This document shows, piece by piece, positions 25,509-33,364 of a stretch of DNA of 64,000 bases. Numbering within the stretch: position 1 is the first letter of the stretch; every line of letters begins with the position of its first letter. A program made the position numbers and the translations under genes. The notes beneath the pieces were generated by a model that did no database searches, was not told the DNA's origin, and saw nothing but the letters and a program-made list of their open reading frames with translations. This stretch comes from Lachnospiraceae bacterium UBA3273 (GTDB lineage: Bacteria > Bacillota > Clostridia > Lachnospirales > Lachnospiraceae), in the NCBI GenBank assembly GCA_002362385.1, contig DEUB01000055.1, forward strand, positions 3,202 to 67,201, given 5' to 3'.

Positions 25509-27770
25509 ATGTTAAGAGTCAATTCGAAGATTTTGAAAAATATTACATGTTGTATGGGAACGGTATTACTTGCTCTTAGTATGATTTTTACATCTGCCAT
25601 AGAAATAAGTGCGTCGGAAAATGTTCCGATAGAATCGGGTAAAACTGAAACGGCAGTAAATCCCGAACAAGTCAATGACGAGAATGAGATTTCGGCTAAC
25701 AAGATAAATGAAACCGCTGATACAATAGAAATGCAGGAAGAATCCGCCGGCTACGCAAGCATCTCCGGATACTCCTTTCCCATAACAGACATAAGAAACG
25801 GTAAGACAGCTGCCTTTAACGGAAATGACGGAAAATACGGAATCATTGTATTGGGAGGAATGGGTTCCTGCTCTTATACGGCCAGCGTCCTGGGATATTT
25901 GGACAAGCTGACTTCCGGCATGGATATGAATCTGGTAAATATCTATGCCATTGATATTGTGGGAAATTCCGATGAAACGATCAGGAAATCTTTGAATCTG
26001 GAAGGCGTTTCGGAAAGAATCTTTGCCGTCTATGAAAGAAACGGAACAGACTGCAAGAATCTGAAGGCTTTAGGATTCAGAATCAACAATGGACAGAGCT
26101 TTCAAATGCCTATGGTTTTGTTTAAAGACAGAACAGGAAACATTTATGGCTATACAATTGGAAACATAGGAATATCCCAGCTTGTGTCCAAGATGCAGGA
26201 GGGCGGAATGCAGGTTTCCTATGATACCTCTATGCAGCAGTTGAATGTTACAGGTAAGGTTTCCTATACATATGCTTATCAGATATTAGATTTAGTGAAT
26301 GCAGAAAGAGCAAAGCAGGGCCTTTCTCCTTTAAGCATGGATGCGGATTTATTGACGGCGGCAATGACAAGGGCGGCGGAATGTTCTGTTTATTTCAGCC
26401 ATACAAGGCCTAACGGAGAGCAATGCTTTACAATACATTCTAAACTTGCGGGAGAAAATATTGCAGCCAGACATGCGGGCCCGCAGGAAGTTATGACGGG
26501 CTGGATGAATTCTTCGGGACACAGGGGGAATATATTATCTGCCGGATATAAAAGCATAGGAATCGGCTGTTTTCAGGTTGACGGCGTCTGGTATTGGACA
26601 CAATGCTTTGGCGCTGGCAATGCCTACGCTGCAGGCAGACCGGCAGATGCACAAAGAACCTATGGAATTATGGCAGGGGCGCAGATACAGCCGCAGTTTG
26701 CGAAAGCATCCGGAGAATTGGCTGTTGGGAATTCAGAACAATTACAGGTCTATGTGGGAAGCACACCCATAGATGCGGATACCTTTATCTGGAGCAGCAG
26801 TTCATCGGGAGTGAGTGTGGATGCAGCCGGTAAGATTACGGCAAAGAGTCCATGTACGGCGACGATAACGGCAGAAAACAGAAATGTACGCAGTCGAAAA
26901 GTAACTTATACGGTTACAGTGAGTAATCCGGCAGATAATCCGGGCGGAACCACGGGAAGCGGTACAACGCCGGGAGGTTCATCAGGAGGTGATTATCCTT
27001 CATCAGGAGGCGGATCCACAACAGGCAGTCAGGCGGACCCTTCTCAGATCGAAGCTTTTGTAAGACGTATGTACAATTGTGCCTTAAACCGCGAGGCGGA
27101 AGCTGCAGGCCTGCAGGATTGGTGCAACAGACTGACCACTCAGCAGATTGACGGGGCGGGAATTTCACAGGGATTTATAGGAAGTCCGGAATTTCAGAAC
27201 CGCAACTTAAGCGATTTAGAGTATCTGGTTGTTTTATATGAAACCTTCTTTAACAGATGGCCTGATGAAGAGGGATTGGATTACTGGATAAACTTTCTCT
27301 GGTTCGGAGGAAGCAGACAGGAAGTTTTAAGCGGTTTCGTTAATTCACAGGAATTCAGCAACTTATGTGACAGCTACGGGATTGCCCGCGGCACAATGCA
27401 GGCGGACGGCAGCAGTATTTACAGGCCCGGTGTCAGAAATTATGTTTTGAGAATGTATACCAAAGCGCTTGGCAGAGATGGAGAAACTCTAGGTGTGGAA
27501 GATTGGACAAACAGGATCAATACCGGAGCTATGAGTGCGGAAACTGTGGCAAAGAGCTTTTTTGATTCCCAGGAATTTCAAAACAGGAATTTAAGCAATG
27601 CGGATTATGTGGAAGTTTTATATCAGACCTTTATGGATAGGGCTTCCGATGCGTCCGGAAAGCAGTACTGGATTGATAAATTAAACAGCGGTATGAGCCG
27701 TACCCAGGTCCTGGAGGGATTTTCAAGGTCTGTAGAATTCAGGCAGATTATGGCGCAGTATGGATTGTAG
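25509..27770 (+). CDS. Secreted thioredoxin-like, CAP/SCP and DUF4214 protein
   Basis: A 753-residue exported protein that starts 20 bp after the previous gene. The signal peptide ends near ISASEN. Residues about 85-240 look thioredoxin-like (GIIVLGGMGSCSYTA with a single Cys, and a cis-Pro-type QMPMVLFKD). A CAP/SCP domain follows at about 253-375 (LVNAERAKQGLSPL, SHTRPNGEQC, AGENIA, GWMNSSGHRGNIL, WYWTQCFG), then a Big_2-like domain, a Gly/Ser/Thr linker, and the DUF4214 array (about 511-753). CAP domains in bacteria are of uncertain activity. The DUF4214 tail matches that of the first cluster gene much more closely than those of the two genes between. Confidence 0.88.
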   Translation: MLRVNSKILKNITCCMGTVLLALSMIFTSAIEISASENVPIESGKTETAVNPEQVNDENEISANKINETADTIEMQEESAGYASISGYSFPITDIRNGKTAAFNGNDGKYGIIVLGGMGSCSYTASVLGYLDKLTSGMDMNLVNIYAIDIVGNSDETIRKSLNLEGVSERIFAVYERNGTDCKNLKALGFRINNGQSFQMPMVLFKDRTGNIYGYTIGNIGISQLVSKMQEGGMQVSYDTSMQQLNVTGKVSYTYAYQILDLVNAERAKQGLSPLSMDADLLTAAMTRAAECSVYFSHTRPNGEQCFTIHSKLAGENIAARHAGPQEVMTGWMNSSGHRGNILSAGYKSIGIGCFQVDGVWYWTQCFGAGNAYAAGRPADAQRTYGIMAGAQIQPQFAKASGELAVGNSEQLQVYVGSTPIDADTFIWSSSSSGVSVDAAGKITAKSPCTATITAENRNVRSRKVTYTVTVSNPADNPGGTTGSGTTPGGSSGGDYPSSGGGSTTGSQADPSQIEAFVRRMYNCALNREAEAAGLQDWCNRLTTQQIDGAGISQGFIGSPEFQNRNLSDLEYLVVLYETFFNRWPDEEGLDYWINFLWFGGSRQEVLSGFVNSQEFSNLCDSYGIARGTMQADGSSIYRPGVRNYVLRMYTKALGRDGETLGVEDWTNRINTGAMSAETVAKSFFDSQEFQNRNLSNADYVEVLYQTFMDRASDASGKQYWIDKLNSGMSRTQVLEGFSRSVEFRQIMAQYGL

Positions 27771-27842
27771 AAAATTCGGGAAATAAGGACAGAGAAAAAG
27801 GATGCTTATCATAACGAGCAGTAAAAAATGTATATTAATGGT

Positions 27843-27872
27843 TTGCCATAGTAACCCGCTAAATGTTATAAT
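27843..27872 (+). promoter_or_regulatory. Promoter of the LytTR/GHKL regulatory operon
   Basis: TTGCCA (27843-27848), 18 bp, TATAAT (27867-27872), 54 bp before the response regulator gene. Confidence 0.6.
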
Positions 27873-27926
27873 ATAAAACATGGCATATTTACAAAGGACA
27901 GAAATAATGCCCGGCAGGAGGATGAA

Positions 27927-28643
27927 ATGTACAGGATTGCGGTCTGCGATGACAATATGGATGTGCTGAAGGAATTGGAGCAGATGCTTTACCGGGAATA
28001 TCATAAAGACAAAATTTGCGTTATTTGTATACAAGACCTTACTGCCTATTTGGAATTGCTGGAAAACGGAAATGAAACGATGCCGGATATTGTGATCATG
28101 GATATCTGCTGGGATGAAAAGGATAAATCCGGAATTGATTGTACGATCAGATTGCAGAAATTGTTCCCGAAATTAAGGGTCATATTTTTAAGTGGATATT
28201 TGGAATATGTTTCTGATATTTTCATGGCAAAACCCAGTTATTTTCTGTTGAAACCTGTTCAAAGGGAAAAACTGAAAGAAGCGGTAGACAAGTCCATCGC
28301 TGAAATTGAAGAGGAGCGTAGTCAGCAACTGGTCATACGTGATTCAGGCGATGTCGTGATCTTAAACCCGACGGATATTATTTATATTGAAAGCAATAAG
28401 CACGAGATAACTATTTTTGGAGTGAGGGAAAAAAGAAGGCTGTGGATGAAAATGGACGACCTTCTTTCCCGACTTCCGAATTCCTTTATCAGGATACACC
28501 AGAGCTATTCTGTAAATGCGGCTTTTGTTAAAAAAATATCCACAGAGGGCGTTGAACTGTTTGATGATAAAATTCTGCCAATTAGCAGAAGAAGATATAC
28601 AAAAGCAAGAAATCAATTCTTTGACTATTTAGAAAAAATCTAA
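27927..28643 (+). CDS. LytTR-family response regulator
   Basis: A 238-residue AgrA/ComE-type regulator. The receiver has acidic pocket CDDN, phospho-acceptor Asp in IVIMDICWD, and the conserved Lys in FLLKPVQ; the C-terminal LytTR DNA-binding domain starts about residue 135 (VILNPTDIIYIESNKHEITIF, FIRIHQSYSVNAAFV). AGGAGG lies five bases before the start. It is followed by a kinase-like membrane protein and two GHKL kinases in the same direction. Candidate target: the adjacent surface-protein genes. Confidence 0.93.
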   Translation: MYRIAVCDDNMDVLKELEQMLYREYHKDKICVICIQDLTAYLELLENGNETMPDIVIMDICWDEKDKSGIDCTIRLQKLFPKLRVIFLSGYLEYVSDIFMAKPSYFLLKPVQREKLKEAVDKSIAEIEEERSQQLVIRDSGDVVILNPTDIIYIESNKHEITIFGVREKRRLWMKMDDLLSRLPNSFIRIHQSYSVNAAFVKKISTEGVELFDDKILPISRRRYTKARNQFFDYLEKI

Positions 28644-28669
28644 AATACATAAGGGGATACTGTGGGGAA

Positions 28670-29473
28670 ATGGATATCAGATTGATTTATTGTTTTGTTT
28701 TAGCATGTGTGGCGGCAATGGCCGTATTTTATGTAACAAAATCATTGATAAAATGGAAAATGCCAATGGGGATTCTGTTTTATTTGATTTTCATATTTCA
28801 TGAGACATTTTGCGCTTATAGAATATCATCAGGATCGATTCTTCGCCTGGAATGGGCGGTAATGACTGTCGGGATGGTATTTCTTTTGATTTTTGGACAA
28901 CAAGAAAGGCACATCTGGAATTGTATCTATTTTTTAGCCAATGTTTTATTAATGAAAGTATTTTGTAATGTGGGAAAGTTTGTTTTTCTGGCATTTCTTT
29001 GTGGTTTCGATATGAATCGGGTTTTTGCAAAAATGAATGGATTCGGAGCGGATGTTTTTCTTCTCTATTTCCTTTTATATATTCCTTCGGCGCCGGCTGC
29101 GGTATTTTTCTGGAAAAGTATGCAAAATCTTCAGACAAAATTTCTGCATTTTGTTTCTGCAATTATGGCGGCAGCGTCTTTGGGAGTGGGACAGCTTGAG
29201 GAATGGAAAGAGATCGTAGTTGTGATGCCCACAATCTTAACATTATTATTCCTTGTGGTTTTATATAGGATCGAAAAAGAGAATGAACGGGAGCAGCAGC
29301 TTTACTATCATCAGGAATTAGAGAGGTTGATGCTGGAAAAAGATGAAGAGCTGGAAGAAATACGGAAAGAAGTACAGAGATATTATGAAAAGGTAAAAGG
29401 AAGCGGAAAAGAGGAATATCATGCCCAGGTACTTCAAAAAATCGAGGAAGCTAAAATGGGGAGTGGTTCGTAG
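28670..29473 (+). CDS. Membrane protein resembling a GHKL kinase without its catalytic core
   Basis: A 267-residue protein: six or so membrane helices in the first about 200 residues, then a highly charged coiled coil (EKENEREQQLYYHQELERLM and on) that resembles the linker just before the H-box in AgrC-like kinases, but the protein stops there; no H-, N- or G-box. The next gene overlaps it by one base (TAGTG). It could be a sensor or dominant partner for the two full kinases downstream, or a truncated kinase. No family recognised. Confidence 0.7.
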   Translation: MDIRLIYCFVLACVAAMAVFYVTKSLIKWKMPMGILFYLIFIFHETFCAYRISSGSILRLEWAVMTVGMVFLLIFGQQERHIWNCIYFLANVLLMKVFCNVGKFVFLAFLCGFDMNRVFAKMNGFGADVFLLYFLLYIPSAPAAVFFWKSMQNLQTKFLHFVSAIMAAASLGVGQLEEWKEIVVVMPTILTLLFLVVLYRIEKENEREQQLYYHQELERLMLEKDEELEEIRKEVQRYYEKVKGSGKEEYHAQVLQKIEEAKMGSGS

Positions 29474-30714
29474 TGGAAAATGGTGGAATAGTATTCGCGA
29501 TATATGCGGCTGTGATATCTTTAGTACAGGGAATTTCGGATGTTTGGATGATTGATTCCTTTGTGAAATGCAGGAACGGGAAAAAATTTGCAAATATTAT
29601 TTTGCTTATATTAATCGTTTTACATGACTTATTTACAAGTGTGTATGGCGGAGAAGATAAATACATACTTCTGGGAGTGGAAATGCTTGTTTTCTATCCA
29701 ACGATACTTCTTCTGTTTTATAGGTGCTATAAAGGATATGCGCATTGGAACCTTATATATCTTTTATCTTTTGAGTGGTGCTTTTTGCTGATTGGAACCG
29801 TTGTGACAATGCCGGTCTTAGCAATTATATGTAATTTTGATTTAAGCAAGATTGAAGGATATATGGATGAGCCTGGAATTATAAAAGCGGTTATTATTAT
29901 TGCCTGCTATTTTGTTGTGGCAAAACTCACAAAATATATTATGGAAGGTTTATACAAACAAAAACATAAGGTTTTTAGGATTGTATGCATTGTATTTGCC
30001 TGTATGGATATATGTTCCATACCATTTTTGGGATGGAAAATAATCAGTGTTATATTTCCGACACTTTTTCTTTTTATTATAACTGTTTTTTTGAGCCAGA
30101 ATTCCCATGACAAAAAACGAAAAGAGCAGTTTTCATATTATCGTGCAAGAGAACAAATACAGCTTCAAAGGGAAAAAGAGATTTCAAAAATCCGTCACGA
30201 TATAGCAAATCATTTAAGCGTTATGAAAGAAATGGAAAAGGACGAAACAGGACGCTGTCTTTTAAAAAGAATCGATAAGAATTTCGAAAGCTTTACGGGA
30301 ATTCCGGTATTGGACTGTCTGATCTTTGAAAAGGAAAGAAAATGTGTGGAAAAGAAAATTCAGTTTGCAAAGCAGGGCATATGTTTTTCAGAGACGAATA
30401 TTTCGGAATATGATCTTGTAAGCCTTTTTGCAAATTTATTGGATAATGCCATAGAAGCCGCTAGGCAGACCCAAACACCGACAGTGGAGTTAAAGGTTGA
30501 AAACTGGCAGGGTTATTTAAAAATTTCAATAACGAATTCAAAGTCTGTATCTGTTATGCCTTTAAAAAGTAATTTTAGGACGACAAAAAAAGATAGTGGG
30601 AAACATGGTATTGGTAACAGGATCGTTAAGGATATAGTAGAAAGCAGGGATGGACGGATTCAGTATGAGGATAAAGGAGCTTACATGAAAACAGCAGTGA
30701 TAATGGCTTTATGA
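29473..30714 (+). CDS. GHKL sensor histidine kinase 1
   Basis: A 413-residue AgrC/ComD-like kinase with a GTG start overlapping the previous stop by one base. About six membrane helices (1-200), a coiled-coil linker, H-box KIRHDIANHLSVM, N-box LFANLLDNAIEAA and G-box GKHGIGNRIVKDIVE. It would phosphorylate the LytTR regulator encoded two genes upstream. The ligand is unknown and no AgrB/AgrD-type peptide gene is adjacent. It is a paralogue of the next gene throughout its length. Confidence 0.9.
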   Translation: MENGGIVFAIYAAVISLVQGISDVWMIDSFVKCRNGKKFANIILLILIVLHDLFTSVYGGEDKYILLGVEMLVFYPTILLLFYRCYKGYAHWNLIYLLSFEWCFLLIGTVVTMPVLAIICNFDLSKIEGYMDEPGIIKAVIIIACYFVVAKLTKYIMEGLYKQKHKVFRIVCIVFACMDICSIPFLGWKIISVIFPTLFLFIITVFLSQNSHDKKRKEQFSYYRAREQIQLQREKEISKIRHDIANHLSVMKEMEKDETGRCLLKRIDKNFESFTGIPVLDCLIFEKERKCVEKKIQFAKQGICFSETNISEYDLVSLFANLLDNAIEAARQTQTPTVELKVENWQGYLKISITNSKSVSVMPLKSNFRTTKKDSGKHGIGNRIVKDIVESRDGRIQYEDKGAYMKTAVIMAL

Positions 30715-30741
30715 CTGCTACAGGAGTTGAGGAATTTTGAT

Positions 30742-31983
30742 ATGCGGGAATGGACCTTGGGGGAGTATGCATATGTTGTAGCAACAGGTTTGATTCAGGG
30801 AATCCTGGATCTGTGGATGGTTTCAGCTTATGTAAAGTGTAAGAAGAATAAAAAAATCGTCAAATATCTATTGATCGTGTTATTGGCGCTTCATGACATC
30901 TTTTGGAGTCTGGTGGGAGAGAGTGGAAACAATGTCTTGTTTTGTATTGAAATCACTCTTTTTTATCCTATAGTGTTTCTGGTGCTTTATGCTTTTTATA
31001 AAGGACGGGCACGCTGGAATTTTATTTACATTTTTGCTGTGGAATATAGTTATCAGGTATTGGCTACGGTTATTTCCATCCCGTTCCTGGCGGGAAGATT
31101 TAGGGGGAATATGAATGCTGTAGTCGATTATATGGACACGGTGTCCGTATCGCTGCTTTGTTTTACCGTTTCAATAAGTATAGGGGCAGCCTGGGTTACA
31201 AAGATTATCTGGAGTTATCTTTATAAGCTTAAAAGCGGGATGCTTAATATTCTGTGTCTAATATTGAGCTGCCTTGATATAGGTGCACTGATCCTTTATG
31301 GCTGGATAGGCGTAAGCATTTCTTTCTCAGCAATGTTTTTGCTTGCCATTATTTTTTTTGTATATCAAAATCTCAGGGAAGAAAAACTGAGCGAGCAGTT
31401 TAAATATTATCAGGCAGTTGAGAAGATTCAGACTCAAAAGGAAAAAGAAATTTCAATGATCCGACATGATATAGTAAATCATTTAGGCGTTATGGAGCAA
31501 ATGGAAAAAGAAGAAGAGGGAAAAGCGCTTTTAAAGGTAATTGATAAAGGGAATCGACATATTACATATATCTCGATCCTTGACTGCTTAATACGGGAAA
31601 AGGAAAGCGAATGCGTAAAGCGGGGAATTAAATTTGAGAAACAAAGCATACCTTTTCAAAATATAAGTATTTCAGAATATGATTTGATCAGTCTTTTTGC
31701 CAATTTGTTGGATAATGCTATGGAGGCTGCAGTAGCAGCTAAAGATCCTTTCGTAAAAATGGATATTGAAAAAAAGCAGGGACATTTAAGAGTTGTTATT
31801 AAAAATTCAAAACAAGAGAAAAGTAATCCTTTGAGAAGTGGATTTATGACCACGAAAAGTGATAAAACAAAACATGGATTTGGAAACCGGATCATAAAAG
31901 AGATCGTAGCCGCAAATGACGGATATATTGTTTATAAGGACGAGGGGGATTTTATGACAGCCAGTGCTATATTTGACCTGTAA
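30742..31983 (+). CDS. GHKL sensor histidine kinase 2
   Basis: A 413-residue paralogue of the preceding kinase: similar N-terminal membrane part (GLIQGILDLWMVSAYVKCKK aligns with the equivalent of kinase 1), H-box MIRHDIVNHLGVM, N-box LFANLLDNAMEAA, G-box KHGFGNRIIKEIV. The ATG at 30742 follows GAGGA by eight to nine bases; an upstream in-frame TTG at 30727 has no properly spaced ribosome site. Tandem duplication with divergence suggests two input signals for one regulator (inference). Confidence 0.88.
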   Translation: MREWTLGEYAYVVATGLIQGILDLWMVSAYVKCKKNKKIVKYLLIVLLALHDIFWSLVGESGNNVLFCIEITLFYPIVFLVLYAFYKGRARWNFIYIFAVEYSYQVLATVISIPFLAGRFRGNMNAVVDYMDTVSVSLLCFTVSISIGAAWVTKIIWSYLYKLKSGMLNILCLILSCLDIGALILYGWIGVSISFSAMFLLAIIFFVYQNLREEKLSEQFKYYQAVEKIQTQKEKEISMIRHDIVNHLGVMEQMEKEEEGKALLKVIDKGNRHITYISILDCLIREKESECVKRGIKFEKQSIPFQNISISEYDLISLFANLLDNAMEAAVAAKDPFVKMDIEKKQGHLRVVIKNSKQEKSNPLRSGFMTTKSDKTKHGFGNRIIKEIVAANDGYIVYKDEGDFMTASAIFDL

Positions 31984-32046
31984 TATGGTAACAGATCATT
32001 ACCCCAAAAGACTGATTGGAAACAGAAAATAACGAAAAAATGTATA

Positions 32047-32248
32047 TTGACATTCAACGAATCAAATGGTAGTATTCTATCAAAGCATATATTTCTAACA
32101 TTCTTTTTGCACTTATCTTAGTGTATTCTATTTTCTGCCGGAAGGCGTCTTGAAATCAATGCTTTTAAAATCCAATAAATAATATTTTAAAAGCGGGAGT
32201 TTCAGGAAAGGAAAATGGACGGGTAACTCCTGCGTAAGGAGGTTACTG
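32047..32248 (+). promoter_or_regulatory. Rpn leader copy B: promoter plus riboswitch-like 5' leader
   Basis: TTGACA (32047-32052), 17 bp, TAGTAT (32070-32075). Helix AAAGCAT/ATGCTTT (32082-32088 with 32159-32165) encloses TGCAC/GTGTA (32108-32112, 32121-32125; one pair is G-U here) and GCC-GGAA-GGC (32137-32146). GCGGGAGTT (32193-32201) and the Shine-Dalgarno AGGAGGTT (32237-32244) compete for AACTCCTGC (32225-32233). Confidence 0.8.
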
Positions 32249-33217
32249 ATGAAAAAGGAAAAAATTTGTGAAATGGAAAAGAGCGCGCAGTTAAAAGATG
32301 TGCAGTCAGAAAGCGTGCAGGAGGAATACACGAAAGATCAGGGATATGCAAAAGACATAAGTCCTCAGAAGAAGTACAAGGATACGGTGTTCCGTATGCT
32401 GTTTGGAAAAGAGGAAAGGGCTTTATCTTTATATAACGGTGTCAATGGAACGGATTATAAGGATGCTTCGTCACTACAATTCAATACGCTGGAAAATGCT
32501 GTATTTATGAATGTGAAAAACGATCTGTCCTTTGTGTTTGCAAGCTGTGTGAATCTGTATGAACATCAATCTACAGTGCCTGTGAATATGCCGCTTAGGG
32601 ATCTGTTTTACATTGCGGATGTCTGGCAGAAGGAATTTATGAATAAGAGCATCTACAGCACTAAAAGGACTGTTATGCCAAATCCAAACTTCGTGGTGTT
32701 CTATAACGGAGTAAAGACACTGCCGGAGCAGATGGAGATGAAGCTGTCGGATAACTATCTGATACCGACGGATGAGCCTTCGTTAGAATTAAAGGTAAAG
32801 GTATTGAATATCAATTCCGGGATGAATGAGGAACTGAAAGAAAGGTGCCCGGAGTTAAAGCAGTATATGCAGTATATAGATAGAGTACGGAATTATAGTA
32901 AGGAAATGGAGCTAAAGGATGCGGTCATTAAGGCAGTAGAAGAATGCATCAGGGAAAATATCCTAAGGGACTTCCTTATGGAGCAGAAGGCGGAGGTGGT
33001 AAGGATGAGCATTTACGAATTTGACGAAGAGAGGGAAATGGCGATCATCAGGGCGGATGAGAGAGAGCTTGGCAGAGAGGAAGGCAGGACGGAGGGCGAA
33101 CGCCGTATAACGGTACTGTATAAATGTTTGCTGGATGATGAACGTACGGAGGATTTAAGAAGAGCTTTTGAGGATGATATTTACCGCAGTACACTATGCA
33201 AAGAATATGGTATTTGA
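32249..33217 (+). CDS. Rpn family PD-(D/E)XK nuclease/putative transposase, copy B
   Basis: A 322-residue close paralogue of the gene at 14334, in the same orientation. It differs mainly by about 30 extra residues near the N-terminus (SAQLKDVQSESVQEEYTKDQ region) and a shorter Glu/Gly repeat before GERRITVLYK. The nuclease-like motifs (NDLSFVF, YEHQS) are unchanged. Its internal Shine-Dalgarno/ATG at 32992/33005 would give a 70-residue C-terminal protein. Downstream, the bases up to and including the Shine-Dalgarno and ATG of the stand-alone C-terminal gene are kept (CTGGAGGTAGCCAGGATGA), but the coding part is gone. Confidence 0.9.
   Translation: MKKEKICEMEKSAQLKDVQSESVQEEYTKDQGYAKDISPQKKYKDTVFRMLFGKEERALSLYNGVNGTDYKDASSLQFNTLENAVFMNVKNDLSFVFASCVNLYEHQSTVPVNMPLRDLFYIADVWQKEFMNKSIYSTKRTVMPNPNFVVFYNGVKTLPEQMEMKLSDNYLIPTDEPSLELKVKVLNINSGMNEELKERCPELKQYMQYIDRVRNYSKEMELKDAVIKAVEECIRENILRDFLMEQKAEVVRMSIYEFDEEREMAIIRADERELGREEGRTEGERRITVLYKCLLDDERTEDLRRAFEDDIYRSTLCKEYGI
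33005..33217 (+). other. Candidate internal start, Rpn copy B C-terminal domain
   Basis: GGAGGTGG (32992-32999) five bases before ATG 33005, in frame with the Rpn gene; predicted 70 residues from MSIYEFDEERE to KEYGI. Confidence 0.5.
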
Positions 33218-33324
33218 TGTTTCTTAGAACAGAAACTGGAGGTAGCCAGGATGAATAAAATTCCGTGACTCTTAAAAATATACAATGAAGCATTAATATG
33301 GCAATTTCTGCATAAGTTTTATGG

Positions 33325-33364
33325 AAAATGGACACCCTTTGTAAAAAAAGGAGGTCCATTTTTT
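33325..33364 (+). terminator. Terminator-like hairpin that contains the eno Shine-Dalgarno
   Basis: AAAATGGAC (33325-33333) pairs with GTCCATTTT (33354-33362); inside, CCTTT (33336-33340) pairs with AAAGG (33347-33351). Six T follow (33359-33364) and the eno ATG is the very next base. The eno Shine-Dalgarno AGGAGG (33349-33354) is in the right side of the stem, so the element can act as a terminator for the Rpn transcript and can mask eno translation. Confidence 0.65.

Noticed and set aside
27771..27926. Search for an AgrD-like peptide gene beside the GHKL kinases
   Set aside because: No short frame with a ribosome site and a plausible peptide was seen here or in the other gaps of the operon.
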